A stretch of 64,000 nucleotides of DNA, from contig OY730228.1 in NCBI GenBank assembly GCA_963422565.1, positions 2,914,001 through 2,978,000 of the forward strand. The letters are read 5' to 3'. Position numbers and translations under genes: made by a program. Shown piece after piece: positions 16,370 through 25,848 of the stretch. Position 1 is the stretch's first letter, and each line of letters starts with the position of its first letter. The DNA is from G963422565 sp963422565. Lineage in GTDB: Bacteria; Pseudomonadota; Alphaproteobacteria; MPNO01. The notes below the pieces were generated by a model, which was not told the DNA's origin, ran no database searches, and saw nothing but the letters and a program-made list of their open reading frames with translations.

Positions 16370-17056
16370 ATGGCGCGCTATGTTGGCTCCCGGATGGAGC
16401 AGCGCGCCCGACAACGACCCGACGACGCGATCGAACGCGGCCTTCGCGGCCTCGTCGCCGGAGTCGACGAAGCGGGTCGCGGACCGTTGGCGGGACCGGT
16501 GGTCGCCGCCGCCGCCGTCTTGCCGCTGGACGGGCTGCCCCCCGCCCTCGCCGCGGAGATCAGGGACTCCAAACAGCTCGCTCCCGCGCGGCGCCGGGCG
16601 CTGTACCCGGCCATTCGCCGGCATGCGGCGATCGGCGTCGGCGCGGCCAGCGTCGCCGAGATCGAGACCGTCAACATCCTCGCCGCGACCATGCGGGCGA
16701 TGGCTCGCGCCGTCGCGGCGCTGCCGCTGCGGCCCTCGGTCGCCCTGGTCGACGGCAACCGCGCCCCCGACCTGCCCTGCCGGGTCGAGACCCTCGTCGG
16801 CGGCGACGCCAGGTCGCTGTCGATCGCCGCGGCGTCGATCGTCGCCAAGGTCACCCGCGATCGGATCATGGCCCGCCTCGCGGTCCGCTATCCCGGCTTC
16901 GGCTGGGAGCGCAATTCCGGCTACGGGACCGCAGCCCACAGATCCGCGCTGCGGAGCCTCGGGATCACCCGCCACCATCGCCGGACCTTTGCCCCCGTCC
17001 GGGCGTGTCTGACCGCGGTCGATAGCCGATCTTCCCCGCCGCCCCGTAAGCGCTGA
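16370..17056 (+). CDS. rnhB: Ribonuclease HII
   Basis: A 228-residue enzyme that removes RNA from RNA-DNA hybrids and ribonucleotides from DNA. The signature LVAGVDEAGRGPLAGPVVAA supplies the first two catalytic acids; the later acids are in VALVDGNRAPDLP and AAASIVAKVTRDRIM, and the GYPG-like block reads WERNSGYGTAAHRSAL. About 25 residues before the core are a non-conserved extension, so an internal start (ATG at 16394) is possible. The stop codon lies inside the left arm of an inverted repeat shared with the end of mutY. Confidence 0.95.
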   Translation: MARYVGSRMEQRARQRPDDAIERGLRGLVAGVDEAGRGPLAGPVVAAAAVLPLDGLPPALAAEIRDSKQLAPARRRALYPAIRRHAAIGVGAASVAEIETVNILAATMRAMARAVAALPLRPSVALVDGNRAPDLPCRVETLVGGDARSLSIAAASIVAKVTRDRIMARLAVRYPGFGWERNSGYGTAAHRSALRSLGITRHHRRTFAPVRACLTAVDSRSSPPPRKR

Positions 17057-17133
17057 TTTGTTCGCCGTGTTCGGATGATGCGTTCGGCGATCCGCCGCCC
17101 CATCGCAGATATCCCGAACAAGTCAGCGCTTAC
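17046..17133. repeat. Inverted repeat spanning the ends of rnhB and mutY
   Basis: The 19-base arm GTAAGCGCTGATTTGTTCG at 17046-17064 is complementary to 17115-17133 with one mismatch, with 50 bases between. Each arm carries the last lysine-arginine codons and stop of one of the two convergent genes, so both proteins end in RKR. A third, related copy (TAAGCGCCGACTCGTTCGG) lies at 51861-51879. The pair could act as a bidirectional terminator, though no T-run is present; it could also be a member of a dispersed repeat family. Confidence 0.7.
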
Positions 17134-18223
17134 GCCCAGATGCCCCGCCGTCCGTCCCGAGGGCATGGCGGACCACCTTCTTCATCAGGGTGGGCAGCGC
17201 CTGCTCATCGAGCCGCGCGACCGGCCACCAGAAGCCGTCGATCTCGCGCCGGCAGGCCCCGATGCGGGCGCGGGCGACGGTCAGTTCAAGGCTGAAATGG
17301 GTGAACGCGTGCCGCACCCGGCCCGGCAGCAGACGCCAGTCGGCGGCGGCCGGCGCGCGCGCGACCGCCGAGTCCGGCGGCCAGGGCCGGTCGCGCCAAT
17401 CGGTCGAGGGGATCTCCACCATTCCACCCAGCAGCCCGGACGGCGGCCGCCGGCGCAGCAACACCGCGCCGTCGTCCCGCACGGCCCAGAACGCGACCCC
17501 GTGACGCCTCGGCCGCATCGCGCGCGGCGTCCGCCTCGGCAGGCGTTCCGGGGCGCCGGAAAGCCGGGCGCGGCAGGTCTCCCGCCAGGGGCAGCAACCG
17601 CATGACGGGGTGCGCAGGGTGCATAGCAGCGCCCCCAGATCCATCATCGCCTGGGCATGGTCTCCCGGCCGCGCCTCGGGGGTCAGCAGACCGGCGAGCC
17701 GGCGGAGCGCCGGCCGGGCGGCGGGAAGCGGCGTCTCGACCGCGAACAGCCGTGCCACCACGCGCTCGACATTGGCGTCGAGAACCGCCGAGGGCCGGTC
17801 GAAAGCGATCGCGGCGATCGCCGCCGCGGTGTACGGACCGATCCCGGGCAGTGCCCTGAGCGCGGGCTCGGTCGCCGGGAAACGGCCGCCATGCTGCTCG
17901 GCGACGATGCGGGCGCAAAGATGCAAATTGCGCGCCCGCGCGTAATATCCGAGCCCCTGCCAGCCATGCAGCACATCGTCGATCGTCGCCGCTGCGAGAT
18001 CGCCAACGGTCGGCCAGCGCGCGAGGAAGCGCGGATAATAGCCTTTCACCGTTGCGACGGTCGTCTGTTGCAGCATGATCTCGCTGAGCCAGACATGGTA
18101 GGGGTCCGGCGCGGTATTGGGCGGCGCGCGCCAGGGTAGGTCGCGGCGGTTCTCGTCGTACCAGGCGAGCAGCCGCCCGGCCTGGGCGGCGATGGCGGCC
18201 TCCTCGGCGCGTTTTTGAACCAT
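17123..18223 (-). CDS. mutY: A/G-specific adenine glycosylase
   Basis: A 366-residue base-excision repair enzyme that removes adenine mispaired with 8-oxoguanine. The catalytic glutamate is in WLSEIMLQQTTVATVKGYY; the helix-hairpin-helix with its aspartate is LPGIGPYTAAAIAAIAFDR then AVLDANVERV. The [4Fe-4S] cysteines follow the family pattern CTLRTPSCGCCPWRETC (C-x6-C-x2-C-x5-C). The C-terminal domain (VLLRRRPPSGLLGGMVEIPS) is the MutT-like 8-oxoG recognition part. The ATG at 18221-18223 gives the usual length; longer frames upstream run into the repeat-rich intergenic region. Confidence 0.95.
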   Translation of the reverse strand: MVQKRAEEAAIAAQAGRLLAWYDENRRDLPWRAPPNTAPDPYHVWLSEIMLQQTTVATVKGYYPRFLARWPTVGDLAAATIDDVLHGWQGLGYYARARNLHLCARIVAEQHGGRFPATEPALRALPGIGPYTAAAIAAIAFDRPSAVLDANVERVVARLFAVETPLPAARPALRRLAGLLTPEARPGDHAQAMMDLGALLCTLRTPSCGCCPWRETCRARLSGAPERLPRRTPRAMRPRRHGVAFWAVRDDGAVLLRRRPPSGLLGGMVEIPSTDWRDRPWPPDSAVARAPAAADWRLLPGRVRHAFTHFSLELTVARARIGACRREIDGFWWPVARLDEQALPTLMKKVVRHALGTDGGASGRKR

Positions 18224-18553
18224 CGTCGATATCGCTCCGCGGCGCGGGCAGGCGGCATCGGCCGGCATCTGTAGCACATCGACAGGCCGCGCGATCGTCG
18301 TGCCGCAGCTCGGCGGCGCGCGCGGCACCCGGTCCGCAAAAGTGCGGCGGGGAGAGCCATCGGGATGCTCGAGAATCCGCCTCCCTGCGGGAGGGGGACG
18401 GGCAGGGGAGGGGTTTCCGGCACCGGCGGGACCGCCACGCGGCGGCATGTCGAGACCGCTCGCGAGTTCCAGGTCCGGTCCCGACTTCGCGGAAGCGGGA
18501 AGACGGCGGCGCGATGCCTGGCCGCCATGCCGTGCTTGAAAACAGACCATCGG
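18224..18553. other. Intergenic region with a GC-rich interspersed repeat
   Basis: The 330 bases between the divergent mutY and DUF4143 genes hold no recognisable gene. At 18380-18413 is the CCTCCC-TGC-GGGAGG hairpin followed by a GGGACGGGCAGGGGAGGGG-like run, a type of small GC-rich palindromic repeat common between genes in high-GC proteobacteria. Promoters for both genes must lie here but none stands out. Confidence 0.5.
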
Positions 18554-19790
18554 ATGGTCGATATGCATTATCTGCCCAGAGTCGCCTCGAACCTGATCGC
18601 GCGCGCCATGGACGCCTTTCCCGTCGTCGTGCTGATGGGCGCGCGCCAGAGCGGCAAGAGCACTCTGGCGCAGTCGGAACCCTTTCTGCGGGAACCGGCT
18701 CTATCTTGCGCTCGACGATCCAGATGTTCGCGAGCGGGCTCGCATGGCGGCCCGCAACCTGGTGCGCAGCCCACCCCGGCTCACCCTCGACGAGGTGCAG
18801 CGCGGGCCCGATCTGCTGCTCGCGGTCAAGCGCGCCGTCGACGAGGATCGGCCGCGCCGGAACGGCCGCTTTGTCCTCACCGGCTCCGCGAATCTGTCGC
18901 TCATGCGGCGTGTCTCCGAGACGCTCGCGGGGCGGGCGACCTACGTGAATCTCTGGCCGCTGACCCGCCGGGAGCGCCTGGGGTGTGGGGCGCCGGGTCT
19001 TTGGACCAAGCTGCTGGCGACGCCCGCTGTCGAATGGCCGGATCTGCTGGAAGCCCGGCAGACCGTCCCCGCCGACTGGCGGGGCGAGGTCCGCGCGGGT
19101 GGCTACCCGACGCCGGCGATAGAGCTGGACGACGGCGAGGCCCGCTCGCTCTGGTTCGACGGCTATCTGCGCACCTGTCTCGAACGTGACGTTCGGACCC
19201 TGGCGGCGATCGGCAATCCGGTCGATTTCCGGCGGCTCATGCGGGCCGCGAGCCTCCGTCTCGGAGCTTTGCTCAACCAGGCTGAGCTCGCCCGCGATAC
19301 CGGTATCCCGCGCTCGACCGTACAGCGCTATCTCAACCTGCTCGAAGCCTCCTATCAACTCGTCCGGCTGGAATCTTTCTCCGTCAACCGCAGCAGGCAA
19401 CTCATCAAGAGCCCGAAGCTCTACCGGAGCGATCCCGGGCTCGCTTTGTGGCTCTGCGGAGCCGAGGCGGCCGCCGGAGCGGATCTGAAGAATCTCGTTC
19501 TGGCCGATCTTCTGGCATGGTGGGATGAGCAGGCCCCGGCCCCGGAGTTGCTCTTCTGGCGCACGACGACCGACCTCGATGTCGATTTCGTGATCGAGTC
19601 CGGCCGCCGGCTCCTGCCGATCCAGGTCAAGGCCGCCGCGCGACCGGGGCACGCCGATACGCGCGGCCTGCGGGCCTTCCGAGAGGAGCATCCGGAGCGG
19701 TTCACCGGCGGCCTGCTGCTCTGCGGCGGCCGAGAAGCGCAGTGGCTGTCCGACCGCATCCTCGGGGTCCCCTGGTGGCGGGTGCTGTAA
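18554..19790 (+). pseudogene. AAA_14/DUF4143 ATPase, frameshifted by one extra G
   Basis: The N-terminal frame starts MVDMHYLPRVASNLIARAM and has Walker A MGARQSGKSTLAQSEPFL. It then loses phase at a GGG run (18690-18692). Removing one G restores NRLYLALDDPDVRERARMAA and joins it to the downstream frame (LTLDEVQRGPDLLLAVK as Walker B, NGRFVLTGSANLSL as sensor, then a DUF4143 nuclease-like domain with LLFWRTTTDLDVDFVI and LLPIQVKAA). Such proteins are widespread, of unclear function, possibly linked to toxin or restriction activity. It interrupts the common mutY-DciA order and so was probably inserted. The downstream part alone (ATG 18744) is open for 348 codons but lacks Walker A. Confidence 0.85.
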
Positions 19791-19814
19791 TATGGCGGCC
19801 GGGCGGAGCGGGTC

Positions 19815-20150
19815 ATGGCTGTTGCACTTGGCGGGTTGGTACCGGGGATGATCGAGGGCGCGCTCCGGCGCCGGGGCTTCACCGAACCGGCGCTGGTCCT
19901 GCAGTGGCGGAGTATCGTGGGTCCCGAGCTCGCCGATCGGACATCGCCGCTGCGCGTCGCCTTTCCCGCCCGCAAACGCACCGGCGGCGTCCTGCACATA
20001 CGGGTCGAGGGTCCGTTCGCCGTCGAGCTCCAGCACATCGCTCCGCAGGTCGTCGAGCGCCTGAACGGGTTCTACGGCTATGCGGCGCTCGATCGGCTGG
20101 CGCTGCACCAGGCGCCCGTCGCCCCGCCGACGGAGCGCGGCGGCGGCTGA
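19815..20150 (+). CDS. DUF721 (DciA-like) protein
   Basis: A 111-residue protein with the DUF721 core: LVLQWRSIVGPELADRTSPL, then GGVLHIRVEGPFAVELQH and IAPQVVERLNGFYGYAALDR. This KH-like fold is shared with DciA, which loads the replicative helicase in bacteria lacking DnaC. The order mutY, DUF721, dsbA, smc is common in alphaproteobacteria; here the DUF4143 gene has come between mutY and this gene. Confidence 0.87.
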   Translation: MAVALGGLVPGMIEGALRRRGFTEPALVLQWRSIVGPELADRTSPLRVAFPARKRTGGVLHIRVEGPFAVELQHIAPQVVERLNGFYGYAALDRLALHQAPVAPPTERGGG

Positions 20151-20229
20151 CCGGAGCCCGGCGCGGCCGCGGTTGCAGGAACGAAGCCGTCCGTGCCATA
20201 CTCAACATGTTGTCGTATGGGAGGGTGCG

Positions 20230-20946
20230 GTGGCTCGCATATTGAGGTCAGGCGACCGGCCGAAATGGCTCGATATCTGCCGGCGGGTCGCCGCTGCCGC
20301 CCTTTTGACCGCTTTCCTGCCGGCGGCCGACCGGGCCGAAACCCTGGCGAGCGCGCCCGATCGGCTCCAGCTCGCTCAGGCCCAGGCGCCCGCGCCCGAG
20401 GAGACCTTCGACAATGTGGCCGTCGCCGAGACGGATCTGGTGGTGGGCGAGGCCGGCGCCCCGGTGACCATCGTCGAATACGCGTCGTTGACCTGTCCCG
20501 CTTGCGCGGAGTTCCGCGCGAACGTGCTTCCTCGACTCATGAAGCCCTATGTCGAGACCGGCAAGGTCAGGTTAGTCTACCGCGACTTCCCGCTCGACGG
20601 GCTCGCTCTCGCGGCGGCGACCCTCGCGCGCTGCTTCGACGGCAAGCGTTCTCTCGACTTCATCGACCTGCTGTTCCGAGAGCAGGCCCGCTGGGCCCGC
20701 GGCAGGGAGGGGCTGGCGGTGCTGATCCGCCTCGCCCGGCTGAGCGGCGTCTCGGCGGCGCGGGCCGCCTCCTGCATCCAGGACGAAGCGAAGCAGCGGA
20801 TCGTGCTCGAACAGAGACAGACGGCGAGCCGTCGGTTCGGCATCAGCGCGACGCCGACTCTGCTGGTGAATGGCCGCAAATATTCCGGGGGCCTCGCCTT
20901 CGACCAGCTCGGCGCGGTGATCGAGGCGCTCCTGTCGGAGTCGTAA
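20230..20946 (+). CDS. DsbA-family thiol:disulfide oxidoreductase
   Basis: A 238-residue exported thioredoxin-fold protein. The signal segment is about residues 15-40 (RRVAAAALLTAFLPAADRAE), and the active site is in VTIVEYASLTCPACAEFR (CPAC). The helical insertion and the cis-proline loop (FGISATPTLLVNGRKYSGG) follow. It resembles the DsbA/Thioredoxin_4 proteins found next to smc in alphaproteobacteria, some needed for cytochrome or envelope maturation. I chose the GTG at 20230 because GGGAGG lies 7 bases upstream and the signal peptide then has a proper length. smc begins 16 bases after the stop. Confidence 0.92.
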   Translation: MARILRSGDRPKWLDICRRVAAAALLTAFLPAADRAETLASAPDRLQLAQAQAPAPEETFDNVAVAETDLVVGEAGAPVTIVEYASLTCPACAEFRANVLPRLMKPYVETGKVRLVYRDFPLDGLALAAATLARCFDGKRSLDFIDLLFREQARWARGREGLAVLIRLARLSGVSAARAASCIQDEAKQRIVLEQRQTASRRFGISATPTLLVNGRKYSGGLAFDQLGAVIEALLSES

Positions 20947-20962
20947 CGGGCGTCGGGCTAAA

Positions 20963-23900
20963 GTGCACGTCACGCGGCTGCGCCTCAGCGGGTTCAAGTC
21001 CTTCGTCGACCCGACCGAGGTCCATTTCGTGCCGGGGCTCACGGGAATCGTCGGCCCGAACGGCTGCGGCAAGTCCAATATCGTCGACGCGCTGCGCTGG
21101 GTCATGGGAGAGGCGGCCCCCAAGCAGATGCGCGGCGGCGAGATGGACGACGTGATCTTCGCGGGAACGTCGGCGCGGCCGGCGCGGAACATCGCCGAGG
21201 TGCTACTCAATCTCGACAACGCCGATCAGTCGGTCGCCGTTTCCGGGGTTCGGAGCGCGGAGATCGACGTGACCCGGCGCGTCGAGCGCGGGCGCGGCTC
21301 GCTCTACCGCATCAACGGCCGCGAGGCGCGCGCTCGCGACGTACAGACGCTGTTCGCCGACGGCTCGTCGGGTGCCCGCGCGACGGCGATCGTCGGTCAG
21401 GGCCGGATCGCCGACGTCATCAACGCGAAGCCGACGGAACGGCGCGCCGTGCTCGAGGAGGCGGCGGGCATCGCCGGGCTGCATGCCCGACGCCACGAGA
21501 CCGAGTTGCGACTCCATGCCGCAGAGGCGAATCTCGCTCGGCTCGAAGACATGATCGAAACGCTGGACGAGCAGCATCGCGCGCTCAAACGGCAGGCCCG
21601 GCAGGCCAATCGGTATCGCGGTCTCGGCGCCCAGCTGCGGCGCACCGAGGCGATGCTGCTGCATCGGCGCTGGACTTCCGCGAACGCCGCCACGACAGCG
21701 GCGCTGGACGCGCTTCGCGAGGCCGAAGACCGGGTCGCGGAGCAGAGCCGCGTCGCCGCCCGGGCTGCCGCCGACTACGAGCGGGCGGCCGGCGCGCTCC
21801 CCGGGCTGCGCGCGGCCGAGCGCGACGCCGCCCAGCTCGTGCAGGGCGCGCAGAAGCGGCGCGACGCGTTGGCCGCCGAGGAGAGCCGGATCGAGAGCGC
21901 CCGGCGCACGCTGGACGCGCGTCTCGATCAGATCGACGGCGATCTCGCGCTGGAGCGGGGCCGCAGCGCCGACGCGCGCCAGGCCCTGGAGCGTCTCGAC
22001 GGGGAGCGCGCGGCGTTGCGCGAGGTCGAGGCGGGGCTCGCGGCGTCGGCGGAAGCGCTCGCCGCGCGGTTGGCGGACACGGACCGCGCGGTCGCCGCTT
22101 CGGAGGCGAAGCGGGACGATGCCCAGCGCGTTCTGACCGCCGCCGAATCGCGGCGGCATGCGATCGAGGACCGGCTCCGGGGGCTCGCCGCGCAACGCGG
22201 GCGAATCGAGGACCGCCGTCGCGGTCTCGGCCGCGAGCAGGCCGATCGGGACGGCGAAGCCGCGCTCGAGGCGGCGCTAGAAGCGGCCGAGGCGGCCGCT
22301 GCTCTGGCGGTCGCGGCGTTCGCCGCCGCGGGGAACCGGCTCGAAGCGGCGGAGAACGCGCAAGCTTGCGCGGAAGAGGCGCGTGCGGCATCGCACGAGG
22401 CGCTCCGCGCCACACGCATCGAGACGGATGGGCTCGAGACCGAGAGCGGCGCCCTGGCGTCGCTGATGAAGGCCGAAGCGCCGGGGGGCCGGCCGGCCGT
22501 GATGGATGCGGTCTCCGTCGTGCCGGGCTACGAGGCGGCGCTCGGCGCGGCATTGGGCGACGATCTGCTGGCCCCCGACGACGAGGCCGCGCCGAGGCAT
22601 TGGCGCGCGCTCGGTCCCGACCCCGGCGCCCCGCCTCTGCCCGCCGGCGCGCGCCCCCTATCCGATCTGGTCTCGGCCCCGGCCGCTCTGCGACGGCGGC
22701 TCGATCAGATCGGGCTGGTGGAGGACGAAGCCGCCGCCGAGAGCCGCGTCGGCGACATCGTCCAGGGCCAGCGCCTTGTTACCGGCTCGGGGGCGCTCTG
22801 GCGTTGGGACGGCTATCGCATCGCTGCCGGCACCGAGACGCCGAGCGCCGTCCGCCTGGCGCAGCGGAACCGGCTGGCGGAGTTGGAGCGCGGGCTGGCG
22901 GCCGCGCGGGCGGCGCAGGCCGCGGCCGCGCGGCGCGAAGCCGAGGCGCGGGCCGGCCTCGCTGCGGCCGCCGCCGAGACCCGCGCCGCCCGCGCGGCCC
23001 GGCGCTCGGCCGAAGCGGCGATGAATGTCGCGACCGAGGCCAAGGCCGGGAAGGCGGCGCGCCTCGCCGCGGCGCGGCTCCGATGTCGCGCCAACGAGGA
23101 CGCGCGCGCGGCGCTCACGGTCGAGCTCGCCGAGACCGACTCCCAGCTCGCCGAGGCCCGCCGAGAGAGGGACATGCTTCCCGACCTCGCGGCGGCGCGG
23201 GCCGCGGCCGAGGACGCGCGGCGGGGACTCGCCCGCGTCCGCGGCGAGGCGGAGCATGCGCGGCGCGACCATCAGCGCTCTTTGGCCGAGATGGAGGCGC
23301 GGCGGCGGAGGATCGGGGCGATCGAAACCGAGACCGCATCCTGGCGCGCGCGCGCCGCCGATTATCTGCGGCATGACGGGATTCTCGAGGCCCGGCGCGA
23401 GGAAGCGCGAATCCAGTTGCAGGCGCTGGACGGACGGCCGGCCGCGCTGAAGCGCGAGATGGCGGCGCTCGACCGCCAGATCGCCGATGCCGGCGCGGGT
23501 CATGACCGGGCCGTCGCCGCGCTCGCCGACGCGGAAGCCGAGATCGCCGCCGGCGGCCGCGCCGTTCGCGCTGCCGAGACGGAGCTGGCCGACCGGCGGG
23601 AGGAACGGGTCCGACGCGACGCCGCGCGCGAACGGGCGGAGGCCGAAGCGCGCGCCCTGTCCGACACCGCCCGCGAGCGGCTTGGCTGCGCGCCCGACGA
23701 AGCGCTCGCGGCGGCGGGGCCGGATGCGGCGGCCGATATCCCCGACATCCCGTCTCTGGAGTCGCGGCTCGCACGCCTTCTCCGGGCTCGCGAGAACATG
23801 GGTCCGGTCAATCTGCGCGCCGACATGGAGGCCGACGCGCTCGGCAAGAGGATTTCGGAAATTCACGACGAGCGCGCGGATCTGCTCGGCGCCATCTCCC

Positions 23901-24424
23901 GCCTGCGCCGCGCCATCGCCGAGCTCAACCGGGAGGGGCGGGCGCGGCTGCTGACCGCTTTCGAGACCGTCGACGGCAACTATCGGGCGATCTTCACCCG
24001 GCTGTTCGGCGGCGGTCAGGCACGGCTGGTCCTCACCGAGGACGAGGACCCCTTCGCTTGCGGCCTCGAGGTCATGGCGAGCCCGCCGGGCAAGCGGCTG
24101 CGCGCGATGTCGCTGATGTCGGGCGGCGAGAAGGTCCTGTCGGCGTTATCGTTGCTGTTCGCTATCGCCCGCACCAACCCGGCCCCGATCTGCGTGCTCG
24201 ACGAGGTCGATGCCGCCCTCGACGACCAGAACGTGGAGCGGTTCTGCGACCTGCTGTCAGAGACCGCGGCCGAGACCGGCATGCGCTTCGCGATCGTCAC
24301 CCATCACCGCCTGACGATGGCGCGGATGGAAAGGCTCTACGGGGTCACGATGACCGAGCCGGGCGTCTCGCGAATCGTCTCGGTCGATCTGCAGACCGCC
24401 GACCGACTGCGAGAGTCGGCCTGA
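20963..24424 (+). CDS. smc: Chromosome segregation ATPase SMC
   Basis: A 1153-residue protein that forms dimers and compacts and separates chromosomes with ScpA and ScpB. The N-terminal head has Walker A IVGPNGCGKSNIVDALRWVM (about 30-49) and the QGRI-type Q-loop region (ATAIVGQGRIADVINAKP). Two long alanine- and arginine-rich coiled coils flank a hinge (about 480-640). The C-terminal head has the ABC signature LMSGGEKVLSALSLLFA and Walker B CVLDEVDAALDDQN. It starts with GTG (20963), supported by the conserved MHVTRLRLSGFKSFVD start. The hinge is rather short and degenerate, as in other alphaproteobacterial SMCs. Confidence 0.97.
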   Translation: MHVTRLRLSGFKSFVDPTEVHFVPGLTGIVGPNGCGKSNIVDALRWVMGEAAPKQMRGGEMDDVIFAGTSARPARNIAEVLLNLDNADQSVAVSGVRSAEIDVTRRVERGRGSLYRINGREARARDVQTLFADGSSGARATAIVGQGRIADVINAKPTERRAVLEEAAGIAGLHARRHETELRLHAAEANLARLEDMIETLDEQHRALKRQARQANRYRGLGAQLRRTEAMLLHRRWTSANAATTAALDALREAEDRVAEQSRVAARAAADYERAAGALPGLRAAERDAAQLVQGAQKRRDALAAEESRIESARRTLDARLDQIDGDLALERGRSADARQALERLDGERAALREVEAGLAASAEALAARLADTDRAVAASEAKRDDAQRVLTAAESRRHAIEDRLRGLAAQRGRIEDRRRGLGREQADRDGEAALEAALEAAEAAAALAVAAFAAAGNRLEAAENAQACAEEARAASHEALRATRIETDGLETESGALASLMKAEAPGGRPAVMDAVSVVPGYEAALGAALGDDLLAPDDEAAPRHWRALGPDPGAPPLPAGARPLSDLVSAPAALRRRLDQIGLVEDEAAAESRVGDIVQGQRLVTGSGALWRWDGYRIAAGTETPSAVRLAQRNRLAELERGLAAARAAQAAAARREAEARAGLAAAAAETRAARAARRSAEAAMNVATEAKAGKAARLAAARLRCRANEDARAALTVELAETDSQLAEARRERDMLPDLAAARAAAEDARRGLARVRGEAEHARRDHQRSLAEMEARRRRIGAIETETASWRARAADYLRHDGILEARREEARIQLQALDGRPAALKREMAALDRQIADAGAGHDRAVAALADAEAEIAAGGRAVRAAETELADRREERVRRDAARERAEAEARALSDTARERLGCAPDEALAAAGPDAAADIPDIPSLESRLARLLRARENMGPVNLRADMEADALGKRISEIHDERADLLGAISRLRRAIAELNREGRARLLTAFETVDGNYRAIFTRLFGGGQARLVLTEDEDPFACGLEVMASPPGKRLRAMSLMSGGEKVLSALSLLFAIARTNPAPICVLDEVDAALDDQNVERFCDLLSETAAETGMRFAIVTHHRLTMARMERLYGVTMTEPGVSRIVSVDLQTADRLRESA

Positions 24425-24704
24425 CCGGCCGCCGCACAGGTCGTATGCGCCGAGGGTGCCCGTCTTGCCGGCGCTTGCGGTCGCACGAACGGACGGAAAC
24501 GGCCGTACATATCGGGCTTCGGCGTCGCGCCGACGGCGGGTCGGCGGGTGGCCCGTAGCGCGACCGCTCCCCGGTCGCCCTGCCCGAGGCGCCCGGGCGA
24601 CGCGATCGCCGTCGCTTCCGGTCTGCTCCTGCCATCGCTTGCGTCGAGGCCCGACAAAGCTTGGCACCGCATCATCCGGCGGTTGGAGAGAGGGCGGATA
24701 CCGA

Positions 24705-25772
24705 TCACTCCCGGCGCTGGGTGCGTTCGTGGTCGATCTGCAGCCGGGTCAGGAACGGCACCATCGGATGGACACCGAGAGCGCGCATCCGGTCCATGTC
24801 GAGGCTCGCCAGCGCCTCGGTCTCGTCCTCCGACAGCCCTGCGGCCCTAGCGTAGGCTTCGGGATCGGCAGCGTATTTCGCGCGCTCCGCCGGGTCGTTC
24901 GACAGGACGTGCAGCCGTCGGGTCAGCGCCACCCGGTCGGCGCGGACGGGCGGGTAATGCGGCCTGTGCGGCGTCTCGGTCGGCGGAGTATACCAACCCA
25001 GCGTACCGTAGACGTGATGCCAGCTCGGGTCGAGCCGCACCATGTCGGGCACCCGATCGCCGAGCGCGCCGGCGCCGACCGCCCAGCAGCGCAGCTCGAC
25101 ATTGCCCGTTTCGTCGAGCCTCTTTTCGTCGAGCGAGAGCAGCGTCTTCAGCCGGCCCTGCCGCAACGGTTCGAGCAGTGCCTCGTCGAACGCGAGGTCG
25201 GGGTCGGCGTAGCGCTCCGTGCCGGGGAAGTGCGACATGCCGCCGCTCGCGACGACCACGGCGCGAATCCCGGTCGCCGCCAGCCCGCGTGCCAGCGCCT
25301 GCCCGAAGAGATAGCAGCGCTCTACGCTCGGCTGAGGCGGCACATAGGCATTGGCGTAGATGGGAATGATCGGTGCCGTCACCCCGAGATGGGTGAGGGG
25401 AATGCCGAAGGCGTAGTCGATCTCCGCGCTCGACGTGAAGGCCGGGTCGAATCCCTCGGCCTGGAGATGGCGAAGCAGGGCGTAGGCCGCGTCGCTCGCG
25501 ACCTCGTAGGAGAAATCCCGTCCGGCGAAGGAGCCGCGCGCGCGGCCGCCCGTGTGGATGGTGAAGGGCGGGGTGCAATGGAGAAAGAACTGGTTGACGT
25601 GATCGTTGGCGACGATGATCCAGACGTCGGGCGCGAGCCGGTCGAGCGCGCGGCCGATCCGGGCCGCCGCCGCGCGCACGCGTGCGACGGTCGCCGCATC
25701 CTCGGTTTCGGGCATGGTGAAGAATTGCGGTGCATGCGGCACGAAGGCGCCGCCCAGTACATGGGTGTTCAT
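24705..25772 (-). CDS. Class III extradiol dioxygenase, LigB domain fused to a LigA-like domain
   Basis: A 355-residue protein. Residues 1-270 form a LigB catalytic domain: GGAFVPHAPQFFTMP (first iron-binding histidine), VWIIVANDHVNQFFLHCTPP, and ASGGMSHFPGTERYADPDL. Residues about 295-355 (DPAERAKYAADPEAYARAAG, then LSEDETEALASLDMDRMRAL) match the small LigA subunit of protocatechuate 4,5-dioxygenase. The LigB-LigA fusion is known in gallate dioxygenase-type enzymes. It likely opens a catechol- or gallate-like ring next to the hydroxyls. It is followed on the same strand, upstream, by a flavodoxin-fold reductase, and divergently by an ACMSD-like amidohydrolase, suggesting aromatic-acid breakdown. 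The substrate is an inference. Confidence 0.87.
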   Translation of the reverse strand: MNTHVLGGAFVPHAPQFFTMPETEDAATVARVRAAAARIGRALDRLAPDVWIIVANDHVNQFFLHCTPPFTIHTGGRARGSFAGRDFSYEVASDAAYALLRHLQAEGFDPAFTSSAEIDYAFGIPLTHLGVTAPIIPIYANAYVPPQPSVERCYLFGQALARGLAATGIRAVVVASGGMSHFPGTERYADPDLAFDEALLEPLRQGRLKTLLSLDEKRLDETGNVELRCWAVGAGALGDRVPDMVRLDPSWHHVYGTLGWYTPPTETPHRPHYPPVRADRVALTRRLHVLSNDPAERAKYAADPEAYARAAGLSEDETEALASLDMDRMRALGVHPMVPFLTRLQIDHERTQRRE

Positions 25773-25848
25773 CGCCGCTCTCCCCGCATCGGGCCGCGGC
25801 CATCTTAGGGGAGATGCGACCGGCTCGAAACGCGCGGCCGCGGATGCG

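Noticed and set aside
15017..16978. Open frame of 653 codons on the minus strand
   Set aside because: Antisense to the radical SAM and rnhB genes, which carry CEHGCVYC and DEAGRG motifs.
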